Assembly: GCF_036345155.1 (NCBI RefSeq)
Contig: NZ_CP107772.1
Coordinates: 3,844,001-3,908,000, forward strand
DNA from: Streptomyces sp. NBC_00582
GTDB lineage: Bacteria; Actinomycetota; Actinomycetes; Streptomycetales; Streptomycetaceae
Reading direction: 5' to 3'
Length of the DNA: 64,000 nt
Shown: positions 48,489-56,080 of the stretch, piece after piece
Layout: every line of letters starts with the position of its first letter
Position numbering within the stretch: position 1 is the first letter of the stretch
Position numbers and translations under genes: made by a program
The notes under the pieces: model-generated
Seen by the model: the letters and a program-made list of their open reading frames with translations, nothing else
The model's database searches: none
Told to the model about the DNA's origin: nothing

Positions 48489-48570
48489 ACGGGTCCCTTC
48501 TTCGGGGTGGGTGTGTCTGAAGTGGTGCCGACCGGGGTCGCCCGGGGGCGCCCGGGGGCGCCCGGGGGCA

Positions 48571-48782
48571 TGGTGCTCAATGGGCCTTTGTGGTGCCTAC
48601 CGGGGTCGCCCGGGCGTGGTGCTCAGTGGGCCTTCGCGGTGCCTAGTGGGGTCGCCCGGGCGCGGTGCTCAATGGGCCTTCGCGGTCCGGATCAGCCCGG
48701 GGCTCGGTGCTCAATGGGCCTTCGCGGTCCGGATCAGCCCGGGGCATGGTGATCAGTGGGCCTTTGTGCTGCGGATCAGCCA
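48571..48782 (-). repeat. 42-46 bp tandem array made of copies of the MFS gene 3' end
   Basis: Units starting with (T/C)GGTG(A/C)TCA(A/G)TGGGCCTT begin at 48571, 48617, 48663, 48705 and 48747 on the plus strand. The last unit is the gene's own end: it contains the stop codon and the codons for LIRSTKAH. The copies at 48663 and 48705 read LIRTAKAH-stop in the same frame orientation, 3 bp changes per 27 bp. Behind them, three CCCGGGGGCG decamers extend the array toward the GH35 gene. Confidence 0.9.
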
Positions 48783-50000
48783 GCGGGTCGCCGCCAGGCA
48801 GGTCGCCGAAGCGGCGGCCAGGAGGAGGGGGACGGCGTTGACGCCGGACCACTCGATCACCTTGCCGAGGGTCGGCCCCGCGGTGACGCCGCCGGCCATG
48901 GAGGCGGCGATCACCAGGGCGCCGGCTCTGCGGGCGTGGGGGGCGGCGCGGTGGAGCCAGGGGAGGCCGGTCGGGAAGATCGGGGCGATGAAGAGGCCCA
49001 CGGCGGCGTAGGCGTAGGGGGCGAGGGGCGGGATCGCGGCCAGGAGGAGGGAGGCCGTCATGCCCGCGCAGGAGACGGTGATGATCGTCTGGGCGGAGAA
49101 GCGCAGGGCGAGCGGCGCCACCAGGAAGCGGCCCACGGTCATCATCAGCCAGTAGACCGAGGTGGCGGTCGCGGCGAGGCCGGCGCCGTAGCCGATGGTC
49201 TCCAGGTGGGTGGGTTCCCAGCCGCCGACGCCTGCCTCGATGGCCACGTGCAGGACGTAGAGGGTGACGAAGACGGTGAGTACGGAGCGCAGGGCGGCGG
49301 TGGGGGCGCCTTCGGGGTCGGCGGGAGTGAGGGTGGCGGTGGGGTGGACGGTCTTGTCGCTCACTCCCCTCAGGCAGAGGAGCAGGGGGAGGGTGACCAG
49401 GGCGAAGGCCAGGAAGACGGCCGGGTAGCGGTCGGCGCCGGCCGCGCCGATCAGGACGGGGCCGAGGATCGCGCCGATTCCGAAGTGGGCGTTGAGGATG
49501 TTGAGCATCGCGGTGGAACGGTGGCCGAAGCCGGTGGCGAAGAGCTGGTTGAGGCCGTAGTCGATACCGCCGAAGCCGAGGCCCGCGAGGAGGGCCGCGG
49601 TGAGGGCGAGGGGCCAGGTGGGGGCGAGGGCGAAGGCTGCGGCGCCGGTGGCCATGAGGAGGTACGAGAGGCCGAGGATCCGGCGGTTGCCCGTACGGCC
49701 GTAACGGCGGTCGAAGAGGAGGACTCCCGCGACTCCGCCGACGAAGTGCGCGCTCAGGGCGAGACCGGCGGCGGAGGGAGAGAGCCCGAACTCCTCGCGG
49801 AGGGCGGGGATCGCGGGGCCGTAGAGGGCCTGGAGCGCGCCGATCAGCACGAAGCCGACGCAGGAGGCGACGACGGCGGGGGTGGTGGTGAAGACGGCGG
49901 GGGTGGTGAAGACGGGCGTGGGGGTGGTGGCGTGGGCTGAGGCGTCCATGGGTGCCGGCCGCGGCGGGGTGCGCCGTTGCTGCGTGGAGTGATCGGTCAC
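48753..50000 (-). CDS. MFS transporter (probable sugar permease)
   Basis: A 415-residue membrane protein with about 12 transmembrane helices. GFVLIGALQALYGPAIPALR and FDRRYGRTGNRR (the MFS motif A loop between helices 2 and 3) show the family. It heads a locus with two GH35 enzymes and a LacI regulator, so uptake of a galactosyl oligosaccharide is likely (inference). GTG 50000 is preferred, with GGAG 5 nt upstream; ATG 49949, 17 codons later, is the alternative and lies nearer the first helix. A LacI-type palindrome lies 66 bp upstream of the GTG. Confidence 0.88.
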   Translation of the reverse strand: MTDHSTQQRRTPPRPAPMDASAHATTPTPVFTTPAVFTTTPAVVASCVGFVLIGALQALYGPAIPALREEFGLSPSAAGLALSAHFVGGVAGVLLFDRRYGRTGNRRILGLSYLLMATGAAAFALAPTWPLALTAALLAGLGFGGIDYGLNQLFATGFGHRSTAMLNILNAHFGIGAILGPVLIGAAGADRYPAVFLAFALVTLPLLLCLRGVSDKTVHPTATLTPADPEGAPTAALRSVLTVFVTLYVLHVAIEAGVGGWEPTHLETIGYGAGLAATATSVYWLMMTVGRFLVAPLALRFSAQTIITVSCAGMTASLLLAAIPPLAPYAYAAVGLFIAPIFPTGLPWLHRAAPHARRAGALVIAASMAGGVTAGPTLGKVIEWSGVNAVPLLLAAASATCLAATRWLIRSTKAH

Positions 50001-50065
50001 GCGGGCTCCAGGGGCGGACGGCCCACGGCAGTGTGGGCAGGGGTGTGAGACGCCGACGTGGACCG

Positions 50066-50081
50066 ATGTTACCGGTAACAT
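50066..50081. promoter_or_regulatory. 16-bp LacI-type operator palindrome
   Basis: ATGTTACCGGTAACAT is a perfect palindrome with the central CG typical of LacI-family operators. It lies 66 bp upstream of the MFS start. The LacI-family gene at the other end of the locus is the obvious candidate to bind it. The rest of the 305-bp gap (50001-50305), shared with the divergent acyltransferase gene, holds no gene I can support. Confidence 0.8.
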
Positions 50082-50305
50082 TCGCGGCGTCAAGATGCCC
50101 GGAACGACATGTCGACCGAGGCGAGGCAGCGCGAGAACGCGGGAGCGGGCGTCCTGGGCGACCCATGGAACGCAGACCTCCTGGGCCTCTGCGCCCTCCG
50201 CCGCTCCCACAGCGGTTTTCTCCGCCCAGCGGGTGATGTCGGGGTGGGCACGGGTGGGTTGCGACACGGCTGTGGAGGGTGTGGGGAAGGGGCGGGGTGG
50301 TCACC

Positions 50306-51685
50306 ATGCTGGGCATGGGTGGGAGTCGGGACCGATACGTCGATTTTTTGCGGGCCTGGGCCATTGTGCTCGTCGTGGTGGGGCACTGGGTGATCACCGG
50401 GCTGGTCCGGCGGGAGGACGGGCGGATCGGCGCGCCGGAGCTGCTGGCGACCGTGCCCTGGACGCAGTGGCTGACGCTGGGCTTCCAGATCATGCCGCTG
50501 TTCTTCCTCGCCGGAGGCCACGCGGCGAGCGGGTCGTGGGGGCGGGCGCGGGACGGTGGGGCGACGAGTGCGGGGTGGGTGGGGCAGCGGGCGGTGCGGC
50601 TGTTGCTGCCGGTGGCCGTGTACAGCGGTCTCGTGCTGCTCGCCGTCGGGGTGTGCGCGGGGGCCGGGGTGGATCCGGGGACCCTCGCGATGGTGGGGTG
50701 GGCGATGGCGATGCAGTTCTGGTTCCTGCCGGTCTATCTGCTGCTCAGCGCGCTGACTCCGGCGCTGTACGCCCTGCATCTGCGGTGGGGCGTGCGGGTT
50801 CCCGTGGGGATGGGCGTGGTGGGGGTCGGGGTGGGGGCGATCGTCGTCCTGGGCGGTGACGGGCCGTATGCGGGGCTCGCCGAGGTGCTGGGGGCGCTCA
50901 ACTACCTGGTGGTGTGGGGGGTGGTGTATCAGCTGGGCTTTTGCTGGCGGGATGGGGCGCTGGGCAGGGGACGGGGGCCGGGGGCCCGCCTGCCCTTGGT
51001 CATGGCGGTGGGGGGTGGCGTCGCGTTCGCGCTTCTCGTCGGGCTCGGGCCGTTTCCCGTCAGTCTGATCCTGGTGACCGGGCAGGACCCGAGCAACACC
51101 GACCCGCCCTCCGTGGCCATGCTGGCGTGGGCCGTGGCGCAGGTCGGGGTGGCTCTCGTCGTCGCGCCGGGCGTGCGGCGGATGCTGCGGCGGGAGATCG
51201 TGTGGCGGGCCGTGCGGGGGCTGGGCACCGCCAGCATGACGCTGTATCTGTGGCACATGCTGCCGGTGCTGGTGGTCGCCGGCGCCTTCTGTCCGACCGG
51301 CCTCGCGCCCCAGCCGGCGTACGGATCGGCGGGCTGGTGGGGGCTGCGAGTGCCGTGGCTGCTGGTGCTCGGGGGTGTTCTGGGGTGCGTCCTCGCCGCG
51401 CTGCGGCCGCTGGAGCGGGGGCTGGCGGTGCTGGGCGCGCGGGTGCGGCCCGTCGCCGGGCTCCGGGGAGTGGCCGCGTGGCGGCTGTGGGCCGGGATCG
51501 GGGTGAGCGTCTGGGCGCTGACGTACTTCGCCGGGCACGGCTTCGCGTACGGCGGCCGTTTTCCGCTCGCGGCCGCGATGGGGCTGGCGGTCGGGACGGG
51601 GATGGTGATGTTCGCCGGGTGGGTGGGGGCGCGGCGCCGGAGGGAGGCGGTGGAGGCTCCCGGCTCCCTGGAGGAGGCTGTCTGA
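50306..51685 (+). CDS. Acyltransferase family 3 membrane protein
   Basis: A 459-residue protein with about ten transmembrane helices. RDRYVDFLRAWAIVLVVVGH near the N-terminus is the acyltransferase-3 (OafB/NodX-like) signature with the catalytic His in VVGHW; PLFFLAGGHAA and TLYLWHMLPVLVVAG are also typical. These enzymes move acyl groups onto extracytoplasmic carbohydrates or secondary metabolites. ATG 50306 has GGGGCGGGG upstream; GTGs at 50279 and 50297 are alternatives. It converges on Ku with a 14-bp gap. Confidence 0.87.
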   Translation: MLGMGGSRDRYVDFLRAWAIVLVVVGHWVITGLVRREDGRIGAPELLATVPWTQWLTLGFQIMPLFFLAGGHAASGSWGRARDGGATSAGWVGQRAVRLLLPVAVYSGLVLLAVGVCAGAGVDPGTLAMVGWAMAMQFWFLPVYLLLSALTPALYALHLRWGVRVPVGMGVVGVGVGAIVVLGGDGPYAGLAEVLGALNYLVVWGVVYQLGFCWRDGALGRGRGPGARLPLVMAVGGGVAFALLVGLGPFPVSLILVTGQDPSNTDPPSVAMLAWAVAQVGVALVVAPGVRRMLRREIVWRAVRGLGTASMTLYLWHMLPVLVVAGAFCPTGLAPQPAYGSAGWWGLRVPWLLVLGGVLGCVLAALRPLERGLAVLGARVRPVAGLRGVAAWRLWAGIGVSVWALTYFAGHGFAYGGRFPLAAAMGLAVGTGMVMFAGWVGARRRREAVEAPGSLEEAV

Positions 51686-51699
51686 CCCGAGGAGGGCGG

Positions 51700-52740
51700 T
51701 CAGGCCGTGCGTTTGCGGGACGCCGTCTTCTTCGCCGGGGTCTTCTTGGCCGCCGTCTTCTTCGTGGCGGTCTTCTTCGCCGTGCTCTTCGTCGACGACG
51801 TGGCCTTCTTCGCGCTCTGGGCCGACTTGGCGGTCTTCGCCGTCTTCGCCGTCGACTTCCGTGCGGAGGGCTCGGTCGTCCTGCTCGTGGAGGTGGACTT
51901 CTTTCCGCTCGGTTGCTTGGGGCGGGCGGGGGATCTGAGTCCGGCCTCCGCCGGGGGTTCCTCGCCGCGCGACTCCTTCGCGGCGCGCACGCTCTTCTCC
52001 AGGGCCGCCATCAGGTCCAGGACCTTGCCGCCGGAGGGTGCGGAGGGGGCCTCGGGGGGTGTCTCACCGGCGGCCTTGGCGGCGATGACCTCCTCGACGG
52101 CCTCGCGGTACTCGTCGTGCAGTTCGTCGAGGTCGACTTCGCCGAGGGTGTCCATCAGGGCGTCCGCGAGGTCGAGTTCCTTGTCGCGGACGGTGACGTC
52201 GGTGTCGGGGGCGACACCCTCGGGGGCGCGGACCTCGTCCGGCCAGAGCAGACCGTGCATGGCGATGGCGTCGCCGACCACGCGGAGCATGCCGAGGCGT
52301 TCACGGCCGCGCAGGGCGTACTTGGCGATCGCGACCTTGTTGCTGCGTTTGAGGGCCTCCCTCAGGAGGGTGTACGGCTTCGCGGCGGGGGCGCCGCCGG
52401 CCTGGAGGTAGTACGCGGCGTCCATCTGGAGCGGGTCGATCCGGTCGGCCGGGACGAAGGCCACGATCTCGATCGTCTTCGCGGTGGGCAGGGGGAGGTG
52501 GGACAGGTCCTCGTCGGTGATCGGGACGATCGTGCCGTCCGCGTCCTCGTAGCCCTTGCCGATCTCCGCCGAGCTCACCTCGCGGTCGTCCAGCTCGCAG
52601 ACCTTGCGGTAGCGGATGCGGCCGCCGTCCTCGGTGTGGATCTGGCGGAAGGAGATCGAGTGGCTCTCCGTGGCGTTCACCAGCTTGATCGGGATGCTGA
52701 CGAGGCCGAAGGAGATGGCGCCGTTCCAGATGGATCGCAC
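51700..52740 (-). CDS. ku: Ku protein of non-homologous end joining
   Basis: A 346-residue homodimeric DNA end-binding protein. The Ku core (1 to about 260) begins RSIWNGAISFGLVSIPIKLV and includes RVRYRKVCEL-like RIRYRKVCELDD and the ring region. The tail (about 262-346) is a Lys/Ala/Thr/Ser-rich repeat (KKTATKKTAAKKTPAKKT), the extended basic C-terminus seen in Streptomyces and mycobacterial Ku that binds DNA non-specifically. GTG 52740 has AGGAGG 9 nt upstream. It is divergent from the LigD polymerase gene, 61 bp apart. Confidence 0.95.
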   Translation of the reverse strand: MRSIWNGAISFGLVSIPIKLVNATESHSISFRQIHTEDGGRIRYRKVCELDDREVSSAEIGKGYEDADGTIVPITDEDLSHLPLPTAKTIEIVAFVPADRIDPLQMDAAYYLQAGGAPAAKPYTLLREALKRSNKVAIAKYALRGRERLGMLRVVGDAIAMHGLLWPDEVRAPEGVAPDTDVTVRDKELDLADALMDTLGEVDLDELHDEYREAVEEVIAAKAAGETPPEAPSAPSGGKVLDLMAALEKSVRAAKESRGEEPPAEAGLRSPARPKQPSGKKSTSTSRTTEPSARKSTAKTAKTAKSAQSAKKATSSTKSTAKKTATKKTAAKKTPAKKTASRKRTA

Positions 52741-52801
52741 GGGCAGCGACCTCCTGACACATATGGAGCGTTATGCGGTGGTTTCATGTGATTCTCATCG
52801 T

Positions 52802-53692
52802 ATGACGCCGATCACAGAGGTGGAGGGGCGGAGGCTCGCGCTCAGCAATCTGGAGAAGGTGCTGTATCCGGCGACCGGCTTCACCAAGGGCGAGGTGCTG
52901 CACTACTACGTCTCGGTCGCCGAGGTCCTGCTCCCCCATCTGCGGGACCGGGCGCTGTCCTTCCTGCGGTACCCCGACGGGCCGGGCGGGCAGATGTTCT
53001 TCGCGAAGAACGTGCCGCCGGGGACGCCCGAGTGGGTGACCACGGCCCAGGTGCCCCGGTCGGAGGGGCCGGCCCGGATGGTGGTCGTACAGGATCTGCC
53101 GAGCCTGGTGTGGGCGGCGAATCTGGTCACCGAGTTCCATACGCCCCAGTGGGTGGTCCAGGATCCCGGGCACGCCGATCGGCTGGTCTTCGACCTCGAT
53201 CCGGGGGCGCCGGCGGGGGTCGTGGAGTGCTGCGAGGTCGCGCTGTGGCTGCGCAAGCGGCTGGCGGAGGACGGGATCGAGGCGTACGCGAAGACATCGG
53301 GGTCGAAGGGGCTGCATCTGGTGGCGGCGGTGCGGGGGGCGTCGTCGGAGCGGGTCACCGAGTACGCGAAGCGGCTGGCGGTGGAGGCGGAGCGGGAGAT
53401 GCCCCGGCTGGTGCTGCATCGGATGACGCGGAGTCTGCGGCCCGGGAAGGTGTTCGTGGACTGGAGTCAGAACGCGGCGCGCAAGACGACGGCCGCCGCG
53501 TACACCCTGCGGGCGCGGGAGCAGCCGTGGGTGTCGGCGCCGGTGCGGTGGGAGGAGGTGGGGGAGGTGGTGGAGTCCGGGGAGGCCGAGCGGGTGGTGT
53601 TGGGGGTGGGGGAGGTGGTGGAGCGGGTGCGGGAGTGGGGGGATCTGCTCGCGCCGGTGTTCGATGCGGGGCGTGCGGGAGAGGTGCCCTGA
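52802..53692 (+). CDS. ligD: LigD-type DNA repair polymerase/primase domain protein
   Basis: A 296-residue archaeo-eukaryotic-primase-type polymerase working with Ku in end joining. It opens with EVEGRRLALSNLEKVLYPAT and GFTKGEVLHYY; metal ligands are Asp131 and Asp133 in VFDLDPG, and TSGSKGLHL and FVDWSQN complete the active site. Ligase and phosphoesterase domains are absent, so it needs a separate ligase. ATG 52802 is chosen because the conserved MTPITEVEG follows; an in-frame ATG 13 codons upstream lies in the Ku spacer. Confidence 0.93.
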   Translation: MTPITEVEGRRLALSNLEKVLYPATGFTKGEVLHYYVSVAEVLLPHLRDRALSFLRYPDGPGGQMFFAKNVPPGTPEWVTTAQVPRSEGPARMVVVQDLPSLVWAANLVTEFHTPQWVVQDPGHADRLVFDLDPGAPAGVVECCEVALWLRKRLAEDGIEAYAKTSGSKGLHLVAAVRGASSERVTEYAKRLAVEAEREMPRLVLHRMTRSLRPGKVFVDWSQNAARKTTAAAYTLRAREQPWVSAPVRWEEVGEVVESGEAERVVLGVGEVVERVREWGDLLAPVFDAGRAGEVP

Positions 53693-53740
53693 GACCGGGT
53701 CCCCCGCCCGGCCGACGGGCCGCGCCCGCGTCGGACCACG

Positions 53741-54544
53741 TCAGAGGTGGGTCCAGGTGGTGCGGTCGCGGGCCATGGCGTGGAGTGCCTCCACGTCCGC
53801 CGGTTTCAGGACGCCGCCGAGGCGTGTGAAGTCGTCGATCTCGGGGGCCGTGAGGACCCGCACCTCGCGGGGGGCCGCGGTGAAGGTGACCTCCGTGGGG
53901 CCCACCAGCGCCAGGACGGCGTGGACCTCGGCGGTCAGGGCGTGGGAGGCGCGGGCGGCGTCGATGCGCAGGCGGCGCAGCAGGGGCTCGGGGTCCCGGC
54001 GGCCCAGGGCGACGTGGGGGTCGGAGACGCGGACGCGCTGCTTGCGGGCGTAGAGGGCGTGGACGGTGAAGAGGCCGCCGGGGCCTATCGCCAGATGGTG
54101 GAGGCGGTCGCCGCCGGGGAGGGGGATCGAGTGCAGGGTGTGCCAGCCGGCACCGTCGAGACGGTCCAGGGCGTCACCGACGGTCTGCTCGGCGGTCAGG
54201 GCGTGCCGGCGCGGATCGGGCCGTAGACGGTGTGCGGGGGCCGGATCGCGGTCCAGGGAGACGAGGAGGGCCTCGCCGGGGCGGTTGGGGGCGAGGTCGT
54301 CGTCCGGGTGGAGGGCGAGGCGGGCCAGCTCCGCGGGGGTCGGCACGGGTGGCGGTCCGATGGCGACCGAGCCCGTCACGAAGGGGCGGAGGGCCTCCAG
54401 GACGTCCTCCCGGCGATCGTCGGCGAGCAGATTGATCCTGGCCGCCTCACGGTCGTACCAGGCGATGTTCCTGCCGTCGGTGAGACAGACGTAGAGCCGC
54501 TCCTGGCCATGCCGCCAGGTCGGTACGACGCGTAGTCCGGTCAT
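53741..54544 (-). CDS. NERD-like protein with altered catalytic residues
   Basis: A 267-residue paralogue of the protein at 35772-36626. It shares the N-terminal domain (GRNIAWYDREAARINLLADD) and the linker DDDLAPNRPGEALLVSL. The NERD-like core is GWHTLHSIPLPGGDRLHHLA-IGPGGLFTVHALYARK. Where the relative has the nuclease Asp and Lys, this protein has His149 and Leu164, so it is probably not a nuclease. It converges on the LigD polymerase gene (48-bp gap). Function unknown. Confidence 0.75.
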   Translation of the reverse strand: MTGLRVVPTWRHGQERLYVCLTDGRNIAWYDREAARINLLADDRREDVLEALRPFVTGSVAIGPPPVPTPAELARLALHPDDDLAPNRPGEALLVSLDRDPAPAHRLRPDPRRHALTAEQTVGDALDRLDGAGWHTLHSIPLPGGDRLHHLAIGPGGLFTVHALYARKQRVRVSDPHVALGRRDPEPLLRRLRIDAARASHALTAEVHAVLALVGPTEVTFTAAPREVRVLTAPEIDDFTRLGGVLKPADVEALHAMARDRTTWTHL

Positions 54545-54711
54545 GCGTCATCACCCCTGTGACCATGGGAACAGGCAGGGTGCTGCGAGGGCAAGAAGGC
54601 GGTTACCTTGGGGAGGAGTTGGGCAGGTCATAGGGCTCAGGGCCTGTGTCATGTCCCGCACTATCGGGCAGAGGACAAGGGCCCTCAGGGAGCGCGCGTG
54701 GGGAGGCGCCG

Positions 54712-55221
54712 TTGCGGACCCGCAGAAAGCAACCCGAGGTACCGGCTCCGGACCGTCCGTGGGACGAGATCGTGCCGGGGCTGTGGATGGGCTGTCATGA
54801 GTACCGGGGGCCCGCGGGACAGCCGGCCCTCGCCGTGGTGCGGGACGAGTTCGATCTCGTCCAGACGCTGACCCGGGCCCGGTCCGGGCACGGGCCCGAC
54901 CCGGGGGTGGTCCACCATGTGTGGCCGATTCCGGACGGGCCGCTGGACGGCACCCAGCTCGCGGGCGTGATCCGGCTGGCGCAGGCCGCGGGCGAGGCCC
55001 TGGACCAGGGGCGGAGCATCCTCGTACGGTGCTACAGCGGGTACAACCGGTCGGGGCTGGTCGTCGCCCACACCCTGATGCGGCGGGGGCACCCGGCCGA
55101 CGAGGCGATCCGGCTGATACGGTCGCGGCGCTCGCCGTGGGCGCTGCACAACGAGTTGTTCGTGGAGTACCTGCGGGCGGGACTGCCGACGGCCAGACTG
55201 CTGGAGGAACTGGCGGAATGA
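54712..55221 (+). CDS. Dual-specificity (Cys-based) protein phosphatase
   Basis: A 169-residue phosphatase of the dual-specificity/tyrosine class. The P-loop is VRCYSGYNRSGL (C-x5-R intact), preceded by HHVWPIPDGPLD with the general-acid Asp. The TTG at 54712 is preferred because GGGGAGG lies 5 nt upstream and it opens just before PEVPAPDRPWDEIVPGLW; a GTG at 54646 is also in frame. It is divergent from the NERD-like gene and is followed by the lipoprotein-kinase pair after 118 bp. Confidence 0.85.
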   Translation: MRTRRKQPEVPAPDRPWDEIVPGLWMGCHEYRGPAGQPALAVVRDEFDLVQTLTRARSGHGPDPGVVHHVWPIPDGPLDGTQLAGVIRLAQAAGEALDQGRSILVRCYSGYNRSGLVVAHTLMRRGHPADEAIRLIRSRRSPWALHNELFVEYLRAGLPTARLLEELAE

Positions 55222-55339
55222 CCATGCACAATCGTTTCCTCTCCGCCCTTTCGGCCCTACCGCACCTGGTACACAAACCGGACTTCCCTACGCAATAAGG
55301 TGTACGGGGCCCCGCATCGCCTTGCACCTCAGGAGCCCC

Positions 55340-56080
55340 GTGCCGCCCAGCCGCCCCACCCGCGTCGCCCTCGCCGTGGCCGCAGCCGCCCTGCTGGCCT
55401 CGGCGACCGCGGCCTGCGGTGACGCGGGCGGACTCCAGGGCGCGGGCGCCACCCCGACCGCGATCAGCCCGGACCGGCTCTGGCCCGGGCTGACCCCCGC
55501 CTCCAGCCCGGCCTTCGCGATCGGCGAGGTGGAGACCGAGGTGGTGAAGGGCGTCACCGTCCCCGGCGGGGACATCCACGAGGTGGACCCGGTCGCCGTC
55601 GTCCGCGCGGAGATCGCCGCGAAGCCGGGCGACTACGGACCCGGGGCGTACGAGGTGACCGCCCGGCGCATGAGCGCCTGCGGGAAGGGCGGGGAAGCCG
55701 GACGCGCCTGTCCCGTCCTCAAGGCCTACTACCGCGATCTGACCGGGGACGGGCGCGACGACATGACGCTCGGCTTCCGGCAGCTGCCCGGCAACCTCAC
55801 CGCCGTCCGCGTGTACACCGTCCGCGATCACAGGCTCGTCCAGATCATGGCCTACGAGGACGCGGTGAGCGGCGTCGAACTGGCCGGCCACTCGGTGATT
55901 ATCCGGGCTCCCTCGGAGGTCGCCGGGTACGAGTACCGCCTCCAGTGGACCTGGGACCAGCAGCAGCGCGCCATGCTGCTCACCCACGACGAGATGCTGC
56001 GCATCGGCGACCCGAGGAGATCCCCCGCCCCCCACGCCTCCCCCAGTGCCTCCCCTTCCGCCTCCGCGAGCGGCCGATGA
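55340..56080 (+). CDS. Lipoprotein translationally coupled to the histidine kinase gene
   Basis: A 246-residue lipoprotein with signal VALAVAAAALLASATAAC (lipobox TAAC). The outer part has DLTGDGRDDMTLGFRQLP, an acidic metal-binding-like loop, and Cys in SACGKGG and RACPVLK that could pair; it ends in a Ser/Ala/Pro tail. GTG 55340 has AGGAG 4 nt upstream. Its stop overlaps the kinase start (ATGA). A ligand-sensing or accessory role for the kinase is likely from this coupling; the domain itself is not one I recognise. Confidence 0.75.
   Translation: MPPSRPTRVALAVAAAALLASATAACGDAGGLQGAGATPTAISPDRLWPGLTPASSPAFAIGEVETEVVKGVTVPGGDIHEVDPVAVVRAEIAAKPGDYGPGAYEVTARRMSACGKGGEAGRACPVLKAYYRDLTGDGRDDMTLGFRQLPGNLTAVRVYTVRDHRLVQIMAYEDAVSGVELAGHSVIIRAPSEVAGYEYRLQWTWDQQQRAMLLTHDEMLRIGDPRRSPAPHASPSASPSASASGR

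Noticed and set aside
50109..50393. 94-codon plus-strand frame in the MFS/acyltransferase spacer
   Set aside because: It overlaps the acyltransferase start, is Gly/Cys/Trp-rich in its second half, and has no recognisable ribosome-binding site.
55218..55298. 26-codon frame overlapping the stop of the phosphatase gene
   Set aside because: It overlaps the upstream stop and has no independent support; it may be only the transcribed spacer.
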